Counted from the stretch's first letter, positions 1-7,203 are shown. The stretch is DNA of 12,675 bases from Gammaproteobacteria bacterium (GCA_002694945.1 NZNP01000099.1:15058-27732); one strand, 5' to 3'. Notes: generated by a model not told the origin, from the letters alone. Made by a program: numbers and translations.

Positions 1-152
1 GTAACCGCAACGGGCACGCTTTGTAGGCTTTCAGCACGGCGTTCCGCGGTAACTATAATTTCTTCAATGGTGCCTTCAGCAGCCCACGCTGGGCTTATCA
101 TAGTTATCAAGCAAAGTGTCGTTGCTGCGATAAACAAATGTCGTAGGTTCAT
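1..152 (-). CDS. TonB-dependent receptor, N-terminal fragment (runs off left edge)
   Basis: The reverse complement from the ATG at 152 gives 50 codons before the window ends. They begin with a Sec signal peptide (Met, Asn, Leu, Arg, a hydrophobic stretch, then SPAWA and a likely cut before AEG). The mature start reads IEEIIVTAERRAESLQSVPV, the typical TonB box plus start of the plug domain (consensus 'EEIVVTA.RR.E.LQ.VPV.V'). The product would be an outer-membrane active transporter energised by TonB-ExbBD; the barrel lies outside the window, so the ligand cannot be read. It diverges from the carotenoid-oxygenase operon, so it may import that operon's substrate (inference). A weak purine-rich stretch (AGAGACGG) precedes the ATG. 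Confidence 0.88.
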   Translation of the reverse strand, partial: MNLRHLFIAATTLCLITMISPAWAAEGTIEEIIVTAERRAESLQSVPVAV

Positions 153-286
153 TAGCCGTCTCTTGCAAAGGTTTATTTAATTTTGATGCTTTTCAATGCT
201 TATCACAATATTTTTGGCGACAAATTTCTGGTTTCATCGATTTTTCAGTTTTAAATCGCGCAAAAAGGAATAACCATAGTATTTTA

Positions 287-319
287 TGATCTAGTTGATC
301 AAACCTTGTGCGGTGCGCA
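287..319. promoter_or_regulatory. Two adjacent inverted repeats, candidate operators
   Basis: The 269-nt gap between the divergent TonB receptor and oxygenase genes holds two short perfect inverted repeats side by side: TGATC-TAGTT-GATCA at 287-301 and GTGCG-GTG-CGCAC at 307-319. Their spacing and their place upstream of the oxygenase promoter fit regulator-binding sites controlling one or both genes. No regulator gene is present in the window, and short palindromes also arise by chance. The rest of the gap is AT-rich, without a recognisable gene. Confidence 0.35.
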
Positions 320-362
320 CTAATTTTTAAACACGAGTAAATAAATATTGAGATAATAGTAA

Positions 363-391
363 CTAACACGAGAATTTGTGACGTGTATACT
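363..391 (+). promoter_or_regulatory. Predicted sigma70-type promoter of the oxygenase operon
   Basis: A -10-like TATACT at 386-391 (5 of 6 to consensus) lies 17 bp after CTAACA at 363-368 (4 of 6 to TTGACA). Transcription would start near 397-399, leaving a leader of about 25 nt before the TTG start at 422. The elements are seen directly; their function is inferred. Confidence 0.45.
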
Positions 392-421
392 CAAGCCACT
401 TTATTGACCTTGGAATAATCA

Positions 422-1891
422 TTGAAAGTCGAGCTTGTTGCAGAATATTCCTCATCCTTACCGGTTGATGATGACCATCCTTACCGAAGTGGCGCTTGGC
501 GGCCTAACAGAAAGGAGTTCAACGCCTACAACCTCGATGTCGAGGGCAATTTACCTTTGGATTTGTCGGGTGTTTATCTTCGTAATACGGAGAATCCCCT
601 GCATCATGCGATCGGTCGTTATCATCCTTTTGACGGAGACGGTATGTTGCATTCTCTGTTTCTGGATAACGGTGAAGCTGAGTATCGTAATCGATTTATT
701 CGTAGCGAGGGTTTCGAAGCCGAACTTCAGCATAACGGGCCTCTCTGGGCAGGTCTTATGGAGTCACCAAATAAGTCGTTGAGAGAGGGGTGGGGGGCGC
801 GTACCCGGCTGAAGGATGCCAGCAGTACCGATGTGGTAGTGCATGGTGGTGTTGCTGCGTCATCTTTTTATCAGTGTGGTGATATCTACGAGCTAAATCC
901 GCGAACGCTCGAATCGCTGGGTAAAGCATACTGGGTAAACGATGTTACACCCGGCTGGGGTGTATCAGCTCATACTAAAGTCGACGAAAGCACAGGTGAA
1001 ATGCTGTTTTTCAATTACAGCAAGACGGCACCCTATATGCATTATGGCGTGGTCAACCGTGATCGTCGGCTTGTACATTACATTCCTATCGAATTACCTG
1101 GACCGCGATTGCCGCACGATATGGCTTTCACTAAGAACTATGCAATTCTTAATGATTTTCCACTTTTTTGGGATCCAGAGGCCCTTAAATCCGGTGCTCA
1201 CGCGGTTCGTTTTTTCAGAGACATGCCCAGCCGTTTTGCGATCGTTCCACGTCGAGGGTCATCGGAGGAGGTTAGATGGTTTGAGGCCTCTCCGACATTT
1301 GTTCTTCATTGGATTAATGCCTACGAAGATGACGATGAAATTGTCTTGGATGGCTACTACGAATCCAATCCTTCGCCTAACATCAAGCCCGACCCTAATG
1401 ACCTAAAGAGTCTTTATAAGACATTGGACGTTTCTGTTATCGGTGCTCAAGCATATCGATGGCGTTTTAACCTCGTTACCGGCGAAGTAAAGGAAGGTCC
1501 CCTGGATGACCAGGCTGCTGAATTCGGAATGATTAACCCGTCCTACGCTGGACAACCTTATCGATACACATGGTCTATGACTAATAAGCCAGGTTGGTTT
1601 CTGTTTGATGGAATGACCAGGCTGGACGTCGAAACGGGAAACAAGCAGGTATTCAGGTTTCCGAAGGGTGTCTTTGCGAGCGAATCGCCCATGGCCCCCC
1701 GAGTTAATTCTTCTGCTGAAGATGATGGCTACGTCGTGACGTTTGTTAGCGACATGAACAAGGATAGCTCGGCTGCATGGATTTTCGACGCCTCAGACAT
1801 CAGCTTAGGTCCGATCGCGCAATTGTCATTGCCGGAGCGAATTAGTTCAGGAACGCATAGCTACTGGGCGGGTCGCCCCAGTTTTTCGTAG
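422..1891 (+). CDS. Carotenoid oxygenase family (RPE65/CCD/lignostilbene dioxygenase-like)
   Basis: This is a 489-residue non-haem Fe(II) dioxygenase of the family that cleaves a C=C bond in carotenoids, apocarotenoids or stilbenes to two carbonyl products. Family hallmarks are in order: GVYLRNTENP (50-59), YHPFDGDGMLH (67-77), YRNRF (88-92). The four iron-ligand histidines fit H184 (SAHTK), H232 (PHDMAF), H296 (LHWINAYE) and H479 (GTHSYW), at spacing close to Synechocystis ACO. Second-shell acids fit E367 and E421. There is no signal peptide, so it is probably cytoplasmic. The start is a TTG: an in-frame TAA sits at 416-418 and the next in-frame Met is only at residue 112, beyond conserved motifs. 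GGA at 412-414 is a weak ribosome-binding site. It heads the operon, 8 nt before the molybdoenzyme. Substrate is unknown; a lignostilbene-type role is as possible as an apocarotenoid one. Confidence 0.92.
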   Translation: MKVELVAEYSSSLPVDDDHPYRSGAWRPNRKEFNAYNLDVEGNLPLDLSGVYLRNTENPLHHAIGRYHPFDGDGMLHSLFLDNGEAEYRNRFIRSEGFEAELQHNGPLWAGLMESPNKSLREGWGARTRLKDASSTDVVVHGGVAASSFYQCGDIYELNPRTLESLGKAYWVNDVTPGWGVSAHTKVDESTGEMLFFNYSKTAPYMHYGVVNRDRRLVHYIPIELPGPRLPHDMAFTKNYAILNDFPLFWDPEALKSGAHAVRFFRDMPSRFAIVPRRGSSEEVRWFEASPTFVLHWINAYEDDDEIVLDGYYESNPSPNIKPDPNDLKSLYKTLDVSVIGAQAYRWRFNLVTGEVKEGPLDDQAAEFGMINPSYAGQPYRYTWSMTNKPGWFLFDGMTRLDVETGNKQVFRFPKGVFASESPMAPRVNSSAEDDGYVVTFVSDMNKDSSAAWIFDASDISLGPIAQLSLPERISSGTHSYWAGRPSFS

Positions 1892-1899
1892 CGGTAGAA

Positions 1900-3078
1900 A
1901 TGAGCGAATTAACCCGTCGGGAGTTTGTTCGGCAGGCTTTATTGGTCGCGGGCTTTGCTGCAGGCCCCCAAAGCACCTATGGGGCAACGGTCACGTTACC
2001 CGGGAAACCGAAGCTTCGAGTCCTTAATGATCGACCCTGGAACGCGGAGGCGCTTCCGCACCAGCTTGATCCGGAAGTCACACCGACGGAAGTTTTTTTT
2101 GTGCGTAATAATGGCATTCCACCATTAAGAGTAAACGTAAACGACTGGCGCTTGCGCATCGACGGAGAATCCGTTCAGCGTGAAATTGATTTGTCCATAC
2201 GTGATCTTAAGAGGCGATATGATCAGGTGTCCCTTCAGTTATTGATTGAATGTGGTGGCAATGGCCGCGCTGAATTTAACCCTCCTGTTCCAGGTAACCA
2301 ATGGACCTTGGGTGCAGTAGGTTGCCCTATGTTTCATGGTGTCCGTTTGCGGGATGTTTTGGAGGACGCAGGTGTCAAGCAGGATGCCGTATATATCGGG
2401 TTTCGTGGCGCTGATACTCATTTGAGCGGTGTTTCGGATCTCTTGCCGATCTCTCGTGGCGTGCCGATTGCAAAGGCTCTGGCTGATGACGCCATGATAG
2501 CGTGGGGCATGAATGGCAATGATCTCCACCCGATGAACGGACATCCGTTGAGGTTGGTAATCGCTGGTTGGCCGGGTTCTGTTTCCGGTAAATGGTTGAC
2601 TGGTATCAGCGTGCGTAACCAGGTTCATGACGGTCCTAAGATGGGAGGCAAATCCTATCGGGTTCCTCGTCAGCCGATAGCGCCAGGTACAACTGTTGCT
2701 GATGATGATATGAAGATCATCGAAGCGATGCCTGTCAAGTCGTTAATTACGTACCCGGAGACTGGATTGAGGCATAGAAAAGAGAATGAGTTGCAGGTAA
2801 GAGGGCATGCGTGGGCAGGTGATAGGCTCGTCAAGCGGGTCCAATTGTCGATAGATTTTGGTCAGCGATGGCAGGACGTCACACTCGAGGCTCCGCGTAA
2901 CAGCGGCGCTTGGCAGAGATTTTCTGGCACGGTGAACTTCGCTCAATCGGGATATCACGAAGTTTGGGCGAAAGCAATTGACGAGAAAGGCGTCGGCCAG
3001 CCGATGGTGTTACCAGGTTGGAATCCCAAGGGCTATCTAAACAATGCTTGCCACAGGATAGCCACGCATGTGGTCTAG
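1900..3078 (+). CDS. Sulfite oxidase family molybdopterin oxidoreductase (SorA/SoxC-like), Tat-exported
   Basis: This 392-residue protein begins with a twin-arginine signal (TRREF at 5-9, then the hydrophobic ALLVAGFAAG), so it should fold with its molybdenum cofactor and be exported to the periplasm. The catalytic domain shows FFVRNNGIPP (about 66-75), LLIECGGNGRAEF (C118 as the presumed Mo thiolate ligand), then W-T-L-GAVG and GVRLRDVLEDAGV. The C-terminal Mo-co dimerisation domain starts near AMPVKSLITYPE and ends in the usual GWNPKGYLNNACHRI. The NNG after VRN resembles SoxC-like members, whereas classical sulfite oxidases usually have RNH. Known relatives oxidise sulfite or sulfur intermediates and pass electrons to a cytochrome c; the next gene, overlapping by 11 nt, encodes one. 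The true substrate could be sulfite or another small oxoanion or sulfur compound. Confidence 0.9.
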   Translation: MSELTRREFVRQALLVAGFAAGPQSTYGATVTLPGKPKLRVLNDRPWNAEALPHQLDPEVTPTEVFFVRNNGIPPLRVNVNDWRLRIDGESVQREIDLSIRDLKRRYDQVSLQLLIECGGNGRAEFNPPVPGNQWTLGAVGCPMFHGVRLRDVLEDAGVKQDAVYIGFRGADTHLSGVSDLLPISRGVPIAKALADDAMIAWGMNGNDLHPMNGHPLRLVIAGWPGSVSGKWLTGISVRNQVHDGPKMGGKSYRVPRQPIAPGTTVADDDMKIIEAMPVKSLITYPETGLRHRKENELQVRGHAWAGDRLVKRVQLSIDFGQRWQDVTLEAPRNSGAWQRFSGTVNFAQSGYHEVWAKAIDEKGVGQPMVLPGWNPKGYLNNACHRIATHVV

Positions 3079-3382
3079 GAGATTGTTTTATCTGCTAGCG
3101 TTTGCGTCCTTATCAACGACGGCGGATGAATTGCGCCAGTCCAAGGGTATGGAGCTAATTAAAGCGCACTGTGTTGCCTGTCATTCGTTGCAATTGGTAA
3201 GCCAGCACAGGATGAATCGCAATGGGTGGCTCGAATCGATCCGTTATATGCAGAGATACCATAACCTGTGGGCCCTTGGCCCCCACGAGGAGCCGATCCT
3301 TGACTATCTCGTGAGTAATTATGGGCCAGACGCCGAGTCTCAAAGGCGACGAGCTAACCTGCCATACATTGTCCATGACTAA
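3068..3382 (+). CDS. Small periplasmic cytochrome c, partner of the molybdoenzyme (SorB-like)
   Basis: This 104-residue protein has a Sec signal peptide (MWSRRLFYLLAFASLSTTA, likely cut before DEL) and one haem-binding motif, CVACH, with C35 and C38 for the haem and H39 as proximal iron ligand. The segment RNGWLESIRYM (51-61) recalls sulfite-dehydrogenase cytochrome subunits, and M61 is a plausible distal ligand. It ends in a short helix (EPILDYLVSNYG) usual for class I cytochromes c. Its ATG lies inside the molybdoenzyme gene (11-nt overlap) after AGGA at 3055-3058, and its stop overlaps the next gene's start. This fits co-translation and a SorAB-type complex that hands electrons to the respiratory chain. 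The partner assignment is inferred from context. Confidence 0.88.
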   Translation: MWSRRLFYLLAFASLSTTADELRQSKGMELIKAHCVACHSLQLVSQHRMNRNGWLESIRYMQRYHNLWALGPHEEPILDYLVSNYGPDAESQRRRANLPYIVHD

Positions 3383-4475
3383 TCCAGATTTTGTGGTAAT
3401 TGGCGGTGGTATTGCCGGGATGTCGGCTGCTGCTGAGTTAGCGCTAGATGCGAATGTACTGGTTCTGGAAATGGAATCAGCGCTTGGTTTCCATTCGACT
3501 GGTCGCTCTGCGGCTTATTTTTCGCCTGCTTATGGCAATGCGGTTGTGAGGACAATTACCGCAGCCAGTGAGCCTTTTTTTTTTCATCCACCTGTAAGTT
3601 TCACGGATGTGCCTTTGATTAGGGCGCGTGATCGACTTTTCATCGCTCGCGCCGACCAGTTAGCGTCGGCTGATAAGATTCGGGCAGAGCTGACGGAATT
3701 GGAAGTTCTCGATCCAGCAGCCGTTTCAGGCAAAGTTGAGATTCTGAATAACACAGCGATTGGTTTATTTTCATCGGAAGGTGGTGACATAGATGTGAAT
3801 GCGTTGTTGCAGGGTTACATCCGACTGTTCAGTCAGCGCGGAGGTCAGCTGGAAGTCAATGCTGAGGTTCGCAGTATTGAGAAGGTTGACTCGGGGTGGC
3901 GGGTTGGCACGAAATCGAGTTCTTATACATCGGCAACTTTGGTCAATGCTGCGGGAGCTTGGGCGGATCATATCGCGGACCTAGCTGGCCTTGGTGCTGT
4001 AGGTATCCAGGCAAAGCGTCGAACCGCTATTCTGGTAGATGCGCCTGCAGATATCGATGTGGGTGACTGGCCGATGGTTGTCGACGTAGATGAGCAGTTT
4101 TATTTCAAACCTGATGCTGGGCAGCTGCTAGTGTCCCCCGCTGATGAAACGCCGATGATGGCCTGCGATGTGCAGCCCGAAGAGATAGATGTTGCCGTCG
4201 CGGTTGACCGGTTTATGAATGCGACCAGCCTTAACGTCACGCGAGTCAATCACAAATGGGCCGGTCTTCGGAGCTTTGCTCCAGACAATACCTTCGTCCT
4301 TGGTTACGATCCCAGGGTCTCGGGTTTTTTCTGGTTGGCAGGTCAGGGGGGCTATGGTATTCAAAGTTCACCAGGTATGTCGCAGCTCGTTGCTCACGCG
4401 TTGTTGGATCGATCGATAGAATCTAATTTAGGTGCTCAATTGGATCGGATAGCGCCAGACCGGCTGATTGATTAA
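3375..4475 (+). CDS. FAD-dependent DAO-family amine/D-amino-acid dehydrogenase (D-arginine dehydrogenase-like)
   Basis: This 366-residue flavoprotein opens with the dinucleotide-binding motif VVIGGGIAGMSAA (7-19) and the FAD-contacting GFHSTGRSAA (38-47). It ends with WAGLRSF and GQGGYGIQ. The order and spacing match, from memory and without gaps in the first 90 residues, Pseudomonas aeruginosa D-arginine dehydrogenase, including Y53, the R216 region, Y243 in FYFKPDAG and R299. The residue equivalent to the enzyme's substrate-guanidinium-binding Glu87 is Arg here (R87), and His48 is Tyr, so the substrate should differ. The start is ATG 3375, which overlaps the cytochrome stop (ATGACTAA). An upstream in-frame ATG at 3321 would add 18 non-family residues inside the cytochrome gene. 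It probably oxidises an amine or D-amino acid to an imine in the cytoplasm. Confidence 0.88.
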   Translation: MTNPDFVVIGGGIAGMSAAAELALDANVLVLEMESALGFHSTGRSAAYFSPAYGNAVVRTITAASEPFFFHPPVSFTDVPLIRARDRLFIARADQLASADKIRAELTELEVLDPAAVSGKVEILNNTAIGLFSSEGGDIDVNALLQGYIRLFSQRGGQLEVNAEVRSIEKVDSGWRVGTKSSSYTSATLVNAAGAWADHIADLAGLGAVGIQAKRRTAILVDAPADIDVGDWPMVVDVDEQFYFKPDAGQLLVSPADETPMMACDVQPEEIDVAVAVDRFMNATSLNVTRVNHKWAGLRSFAPDNTFVLGYDPRVSGFFWLAGQGGYGIQSSPGMSQLVAHALLDRSIESNLGAQLDRIAPDRLID

Positions 4476-4492
4476 TTGTAAAAGGTGTAAGG

Positions 4493-5500
4493 ATGGAGAA
4501 AAGACAGATAGGCAAACACGGTCTCGAGGTATCGGCGCTCTGCCTCGGCACGATGACGTTCGGGTATCAGATCGATGAAAAGGTTTCTCGGGAGATACTC
4601 GACAAAGCCATGGAGCACAGGATGGTTTTCATGGATACATCAGATGCGTATCCGCTAGGTGGGCCCATAGAAGTCCAAGGCGAAACTGAGTCAATTATTG
4701 GTAGATGGATGAAAGATCGAGGTAATCGCGAAGATGTGGTCTTAGCAACGAAGTGTTTCGTGCCGACAAAACGAGGCCTGAACAACAAGGGACTCTCCCG
4801 AAAGCATATAATGGAAGCTGTCGAAGCCAGTCTCAGGCGTCTGCAGACTGACTACATTGACCTCTACCAATCTCATGGCTTCGACCCCAATACGCCGATC
4901 GAAGAGACACTGCGAGCCTTCGAAGATCTCGTGATCTCCGGTAAGGTGCGTTACCTCGGGTGTTCGAATTACCCAGCGTGGCGTCTCGCAGACGCGATCC
5001 TTAAGGCGGAAAGGCTCGGTATCCCCGGCTATCAGTGTATTCAGCCCCGTTATAATCTTTTGTACCGCGATATCGAACCGGATCTTTTACCCCTGTGCAT
5101 CGATCAGGGTCTTGGGGTCATAGTATACAACCCTTTAGCGGGTGGTTTTCTCTCTGGGAAGTATCAAGCCGGTCAGTCGCCTGAAGATGGGACGAGGTTT
5201 ACTGTTGGTACTGCGGGTGAGATGTATCAAGCGCGTTATTGGCACGAATCCCAGTTTAGTGCTGTAGAGAAGCTAAAAGAGGTGGTGCAGTCCAAAGATC
5301 AGAACATGGTTTCGATAGCAATCGCGTGGGTATTGCGTCAGCCCGGTGTTAGCTCTGCACTTATCGGTGCCACTAGGCCTGATCAGTTGGACGCAAACTT
5401 GGCCGCTCTCGATGTTGAATTTGATCAGGAACTATTAGAGGCCTGCGAGGCTGTTTGGTGGTCGTTACCTCGCCGGCCGGTTGCTCCGGGTTATCGCTAG
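4493..5500 (+). CDS. Aldo/keto reductase
   Basis: This 335-residue NAD(P)H-dependent oxidoreductase has an (alpha/beta)8 barrel. The family signature is clear: SALCLGTMTFG near the N terminus and the catalytic tetrad D48 (FMDTSDAY), Y53, K87 (VLATK) and H128 (YQSHGFD). The NADP-binding end follows (GKVRYLGCSNYP, VIVYNPLAGGFLSGKY and a late SSALIGATRPDQLDANL segment). Length is usual for the YajO/Tas-like branch. It starts 17 nt after the flavoprotein and has AAGG close to its ATG. In this operon it could reduce an aldehyde or ketone released by the carotenoid-oxygenase-like enzyme; that link is inferred. Confidence 0.92.
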   Translation: MEKRQIGKHGLEVSALCLGTMTFGYQIDEKVSREILDKAMEHRMVFMDTSDAYPLGGPIEVQGETESIIGRWMKDRGNREDVVLATKCFVPTKRGLNNKGLSRKHIMEAVEASLRRLQTDYIDLYQSHGFDPNTPIEETLRAFEDLVISGKVRYLGCSNYPAWRLADAILKAERLGIPGYQCIQPRYNLLYRDIEPDLLPLCIDQGLGVIVYNPLAGGFLSGKYQAGQSPEDGTRFTVGTAGEMYQARYWHESQFSAVEKLKEVVQSKDQNMVSIAIAWVLRQPGVSSALIGATRPDQLDANLAALDVEFDQELLEACEAVWWSLPRRPVAPGYR

Positions 5501-5557
5501 TTGAAAATGCTTGTGTAAAATCCGAGAAGATAAAGTCAGTTATAAATAGGAGAAAAC

Positions 5558-6442
5558 ATGCCAATTACACAAGATGACGTGTCTGCTGCCTTGGCAGGCG
5601 AATCTGAAGAAGTTCCAGGCAATTATAGTGACAGAGACTCGTTGCTCTATGCTGTTGCGATTGGCATGGGCAAAGATCCTCTTGATAGTAAAGAGTTGGA
5701 GTATGTCTGTGAAACCCTAGGCAATCGCGTGGTTCCTAGCGCGGCATCCGTTTTAACAAGAGCGAGCCGGTCTGGTGCTAATCCGGTGCGTGATTTGACG
5801 AGCAAAATGAACTACGTCATGTTGCTGCATGGCGAGCAGCGATTAACTGTCCATCAGCCGTTACCCCCAGCAGCTAATACGTTGATCAGTAATAGAGTTA
5901 CTGGGGTCTATGATAAAGGAGAAGGCAAAGGGGCGCTTGTGACCAGCGAAACCCTGGTGAAGCTAGACGATGGAAGCCCTCTTTATACGGTCGGTTCGAC
6001 AATGTTTTATCGAGGTGACGGTGGCTTCGGTGGTAGTGCTGATGGTGCGCCGGTTCCCCATCCCATTCCCGACCGTGAGCCCGACGTTGTCTGCGAATTG
6101 TCCCAACGTGACGATCAGGCGATGGTATATGCGCTTTGTGGCGACAGGAACCCCTTGCATAGAGATCCAGGTATAGCGAAGCAAGCGGGTTTTGATATGC
6201 CGATTCTTCATGGGCTTTGTTCCTACGGTATCGCTTGTCATGCGGTTCTGAAAACAATGTGTGACTATGATCAAACTAGAATGAAGAGTTTTGATGTGCG
6301 CTTCTCCGCGCCGGTCTTTCCGGGTGAAACTCACCTGGTAGAAATGTGGCAGGATGGTGATGTGGTCAGCTTCCGAACTCGGATCAAAGAGCGCGACATT
6401 ATCGCGATCAACAACGGGCGATGTCAGCTTGATGCCTCTTAG
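5558..6442 (+). CDS. MaoC-like (R)-specific enoyl-CoA hydratase (hydratase 2, double hot-dog)
   Basis: This 294-residue protein has the layout of the hydratase-2 domain of peroxisomal MFE-2: an N-terminal hot-dog half (about 1-150) and a C-terminal catalytic half. The hydratase-2 motif reads YALCGDRNPLHRDPGIAKQ and then GFDMPILHGLCSYG (191-224), with D196 and H201 as the expected catalytic pair. It would add water to a 2-enoyl-CoA to give an (R)-3-hydroxyacyl-CoA. A good ribosome-binding site (AGGAG at 5548-5552) precedes the ATG. The 57-nt gap contains TATAAA (5541-5546) but no convincing -35 box, so it probably closes the operon. Its presence means the pathway reaches CoA thioesters. Confidence 0.92.
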   Translation: MPITQDDVSAALAGESEEVPGNYSDRDSLLYAVAIGMGKDPLDSKELEYVCETLGNRVVPSAASVLTRASRSGANPVRDLTSKMNYVMLLHGEQRLTVHQPLPPAANTLISNRVTGVYDKGEGKGALVTSETLVKLDDGSPLYTVGSTMFYRGDGGFGGSADGAPVPHPIPDREPDVVCELSQRDDQAMVYALCGDRNPLHRDPGIAKQAGFDMPILHGLCSYGIACHAVLKTMCDYDQTRMKSFDVRFSAPVFPGETHLVEMWQDGDVVSFRTRIKERDIIAINNGRCQLDAS

Positions 6443-6463
6443 TTAAGCGGCGTATGAAGTTGG

Positions 6464-6528
6464 CGTGCATATTGCGAATGCAATATACGTGACGGTTTGC
6501 TACGTCCGAGTAGCGAAGCCACGGCTTC
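6464..6528. terminator. Two hairpins between convergent genes, possible weak bidirectional terminator
   Basis: The 109-nt gap between the MaoC gene and the convergent small membrane protein gene has a 7-bp hairpin, ATATTGC-GAAT-GCAATAT at 6469-6486, extended by CGT/ACG (6464-6466 and 6487-6489) across a GC bulge. A second hairpin, GAAGCC-AC-GGCTTC, lies at 6515-6528. Neither is followed by a T-run on either strand, so intrinsic termination is uncertain. Confidence 0.35.
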
Positions 6529-6551
6529 AACTGCATGTTATGTGGCGCCTG

Positions 6552-6923
6552 TTACTGATAGATTGCATAAGCCAAGTTTGCTAGAAGAAATGGAATTAGC
6601 CCCATCTGGAACCACGCGATGCGCCAGAGCATAGGGTAGAACAACAGCGTGCCAAGATAGGTTAGCCAGCACCCGAAGATCAGGAAACCAAGCAGCACGA
6701 ATAGATCCGGGTTTACAGATGCGACGGCCAGATGCCAGATGATTAGTCCTGCCGTGGCAAAGAAGATAAGGGAGATATGATACCAGCAAGCATGGAAGCT
6801 AGCTGGTACGACCTGATCTATGCCGGAGTCTCTCATTGCCTTAACCGGATGGATAATCCCCCAGCCAATGTGGCCAAACCCCAGGATGAGGCAAGAAACA
6901 GTAACAACGATTAACGGAGTCAT
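6552..6923 (-). CDS. Small four-helix membrane protein, function unknown
   Basis: This 123-residue, very hydrophobic protein has four predicted membrane spans at about 3-23, 46-68, 73-97 and 99-121, and a short polar loop (HPVKAMRDSGIDQ, 25-37). Several histidines sit at or near the membrane boundary: H18 in GFGHIGWG, H44 and H49 in SFHACWYH, and H64. I do not recognise the family. Coding is supported by the amphipathic pattern and by sitting as the only substantial gene in this interval; overlapping frames lack such a pattern. No strong ribosome-binding site is seen before the ATG at 6923. It is transcribed toward the catabolic operon and could be an insertion or late addition near the tRNA remnant. 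Confidence 0.72.
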   Translation of the reverse strand: MTPLIVVTVSCLILGFGHIGWGIIHPVKAMRDSGIDQVVPASFHACWYHISLIFFATAGLIIWHLAVASVNPDLFVLLGFLIFGCWLTYLGTLLFYPMLWRIAWFQMGLIPFLLANLAYAIYQ

Positions 6924-7077
6924 ATATCTAGTGCCATAAAACGCTTATTAGGAGGAAGAGTTCTATCTAATCCGGGAAAGATGGGAATTTGAATAGCCAA
7001 TGTCACATCCTTTTGACTAGAATTTAGCTCATTTTACAAGATATCCCGAACGTCCGGAAATTGGCCGATAGCGGTCA

Positions 7078-7110
7078 TCGGTTCGACTGTCGGTTGCACC
7101 AGGGTTGCAC
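7078..7110. repeat. Short direct-repeat cluster beside the tRNA remnant
   Basis: TCGGTT occurs at 7078-7083 and 7090-7095, and GGTTGCAC occurs at 7092-7099 and 7103-7110, so GGTT-containing units recur every 11-12 bp. A 5-bp inverted repeat (CCGAT/ATCGG, 7065-7081) adjoins. Spacing near one helical turn, about 50 bp from the tRNA fragment, fits arm-type or excisionase-binding sites of a tyrosine-recombinase attachment site. That role is inferred. The rest of 6924-7157 is AT-rich without a visible gene. Confidence 0.4.
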
Positions 7111-7157
7111 GGGCTAGTTTTCTGAAAATGGGGAATTTATATGTGCTTGATTTCTGT

Positions 7158-7199
7158 CGCCCTGAGCAGGAGTCGAACCTGCGACCCTCCGCTTAGGAG
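7158..7199 (-). tRNA. Partial tRNA-Arg(CCU): isolated 3' half, attachment-site remnant
   Basis: On the minus strand the sequence begins in the anticodon loop CTCCTAA (7199-7193, anticodon CCT). It continues with the 3' side of the anticodon stem GCGGA, variable loop GGGTC, the full T arm GCAGG-TTCGACT-CCTGC (7182-7166), the acceptor 3' strand TCAGGGC and a G discriminator (7158). No encoded CCA follows (ACA instead). Upstream of the anticodon loop there is no matching stem half, no D arm and no 5' acceptor strand, so this is not a functional tRNA. A 3' half starting at the anticodon loop is the classic core duplicated when a tyrosine integrase inserts an element into a tRNA gene. The fragment lies directly beyond the stop of the selenoprotein gene. 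Confidence 0.8.
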
Positions 7200-7203
7200 A
7201 CGA

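Noticed and set aside
2239..2628. Antisense open frame inside the molybdoenzyme gene
   Set aside because: Composition and lack of motifs mark it as a shadow of the plus-strand gene.
6464..6528. A strong rho-independent terminator
   Set aside because: The hairpins are not followed by a T-run in either direction, so only a low-confidence terminator is listed.
7060..7100. A second tRNA 3' end on the plus strand (GGTTCGACT followed by GCACCA)
   Set aside because: The five bases on each side of the T-loop-like sequence do not pair and no acceptor or anticodon stem fits; only a 9-bp match to the inverted T arm remains.
7158..7199. A selenocysteine tRNA (selC) remnant
   Set aside because: The anticodon is CCT and the anticodon loop and arm lengths fit an ordinary arginine tRNA.
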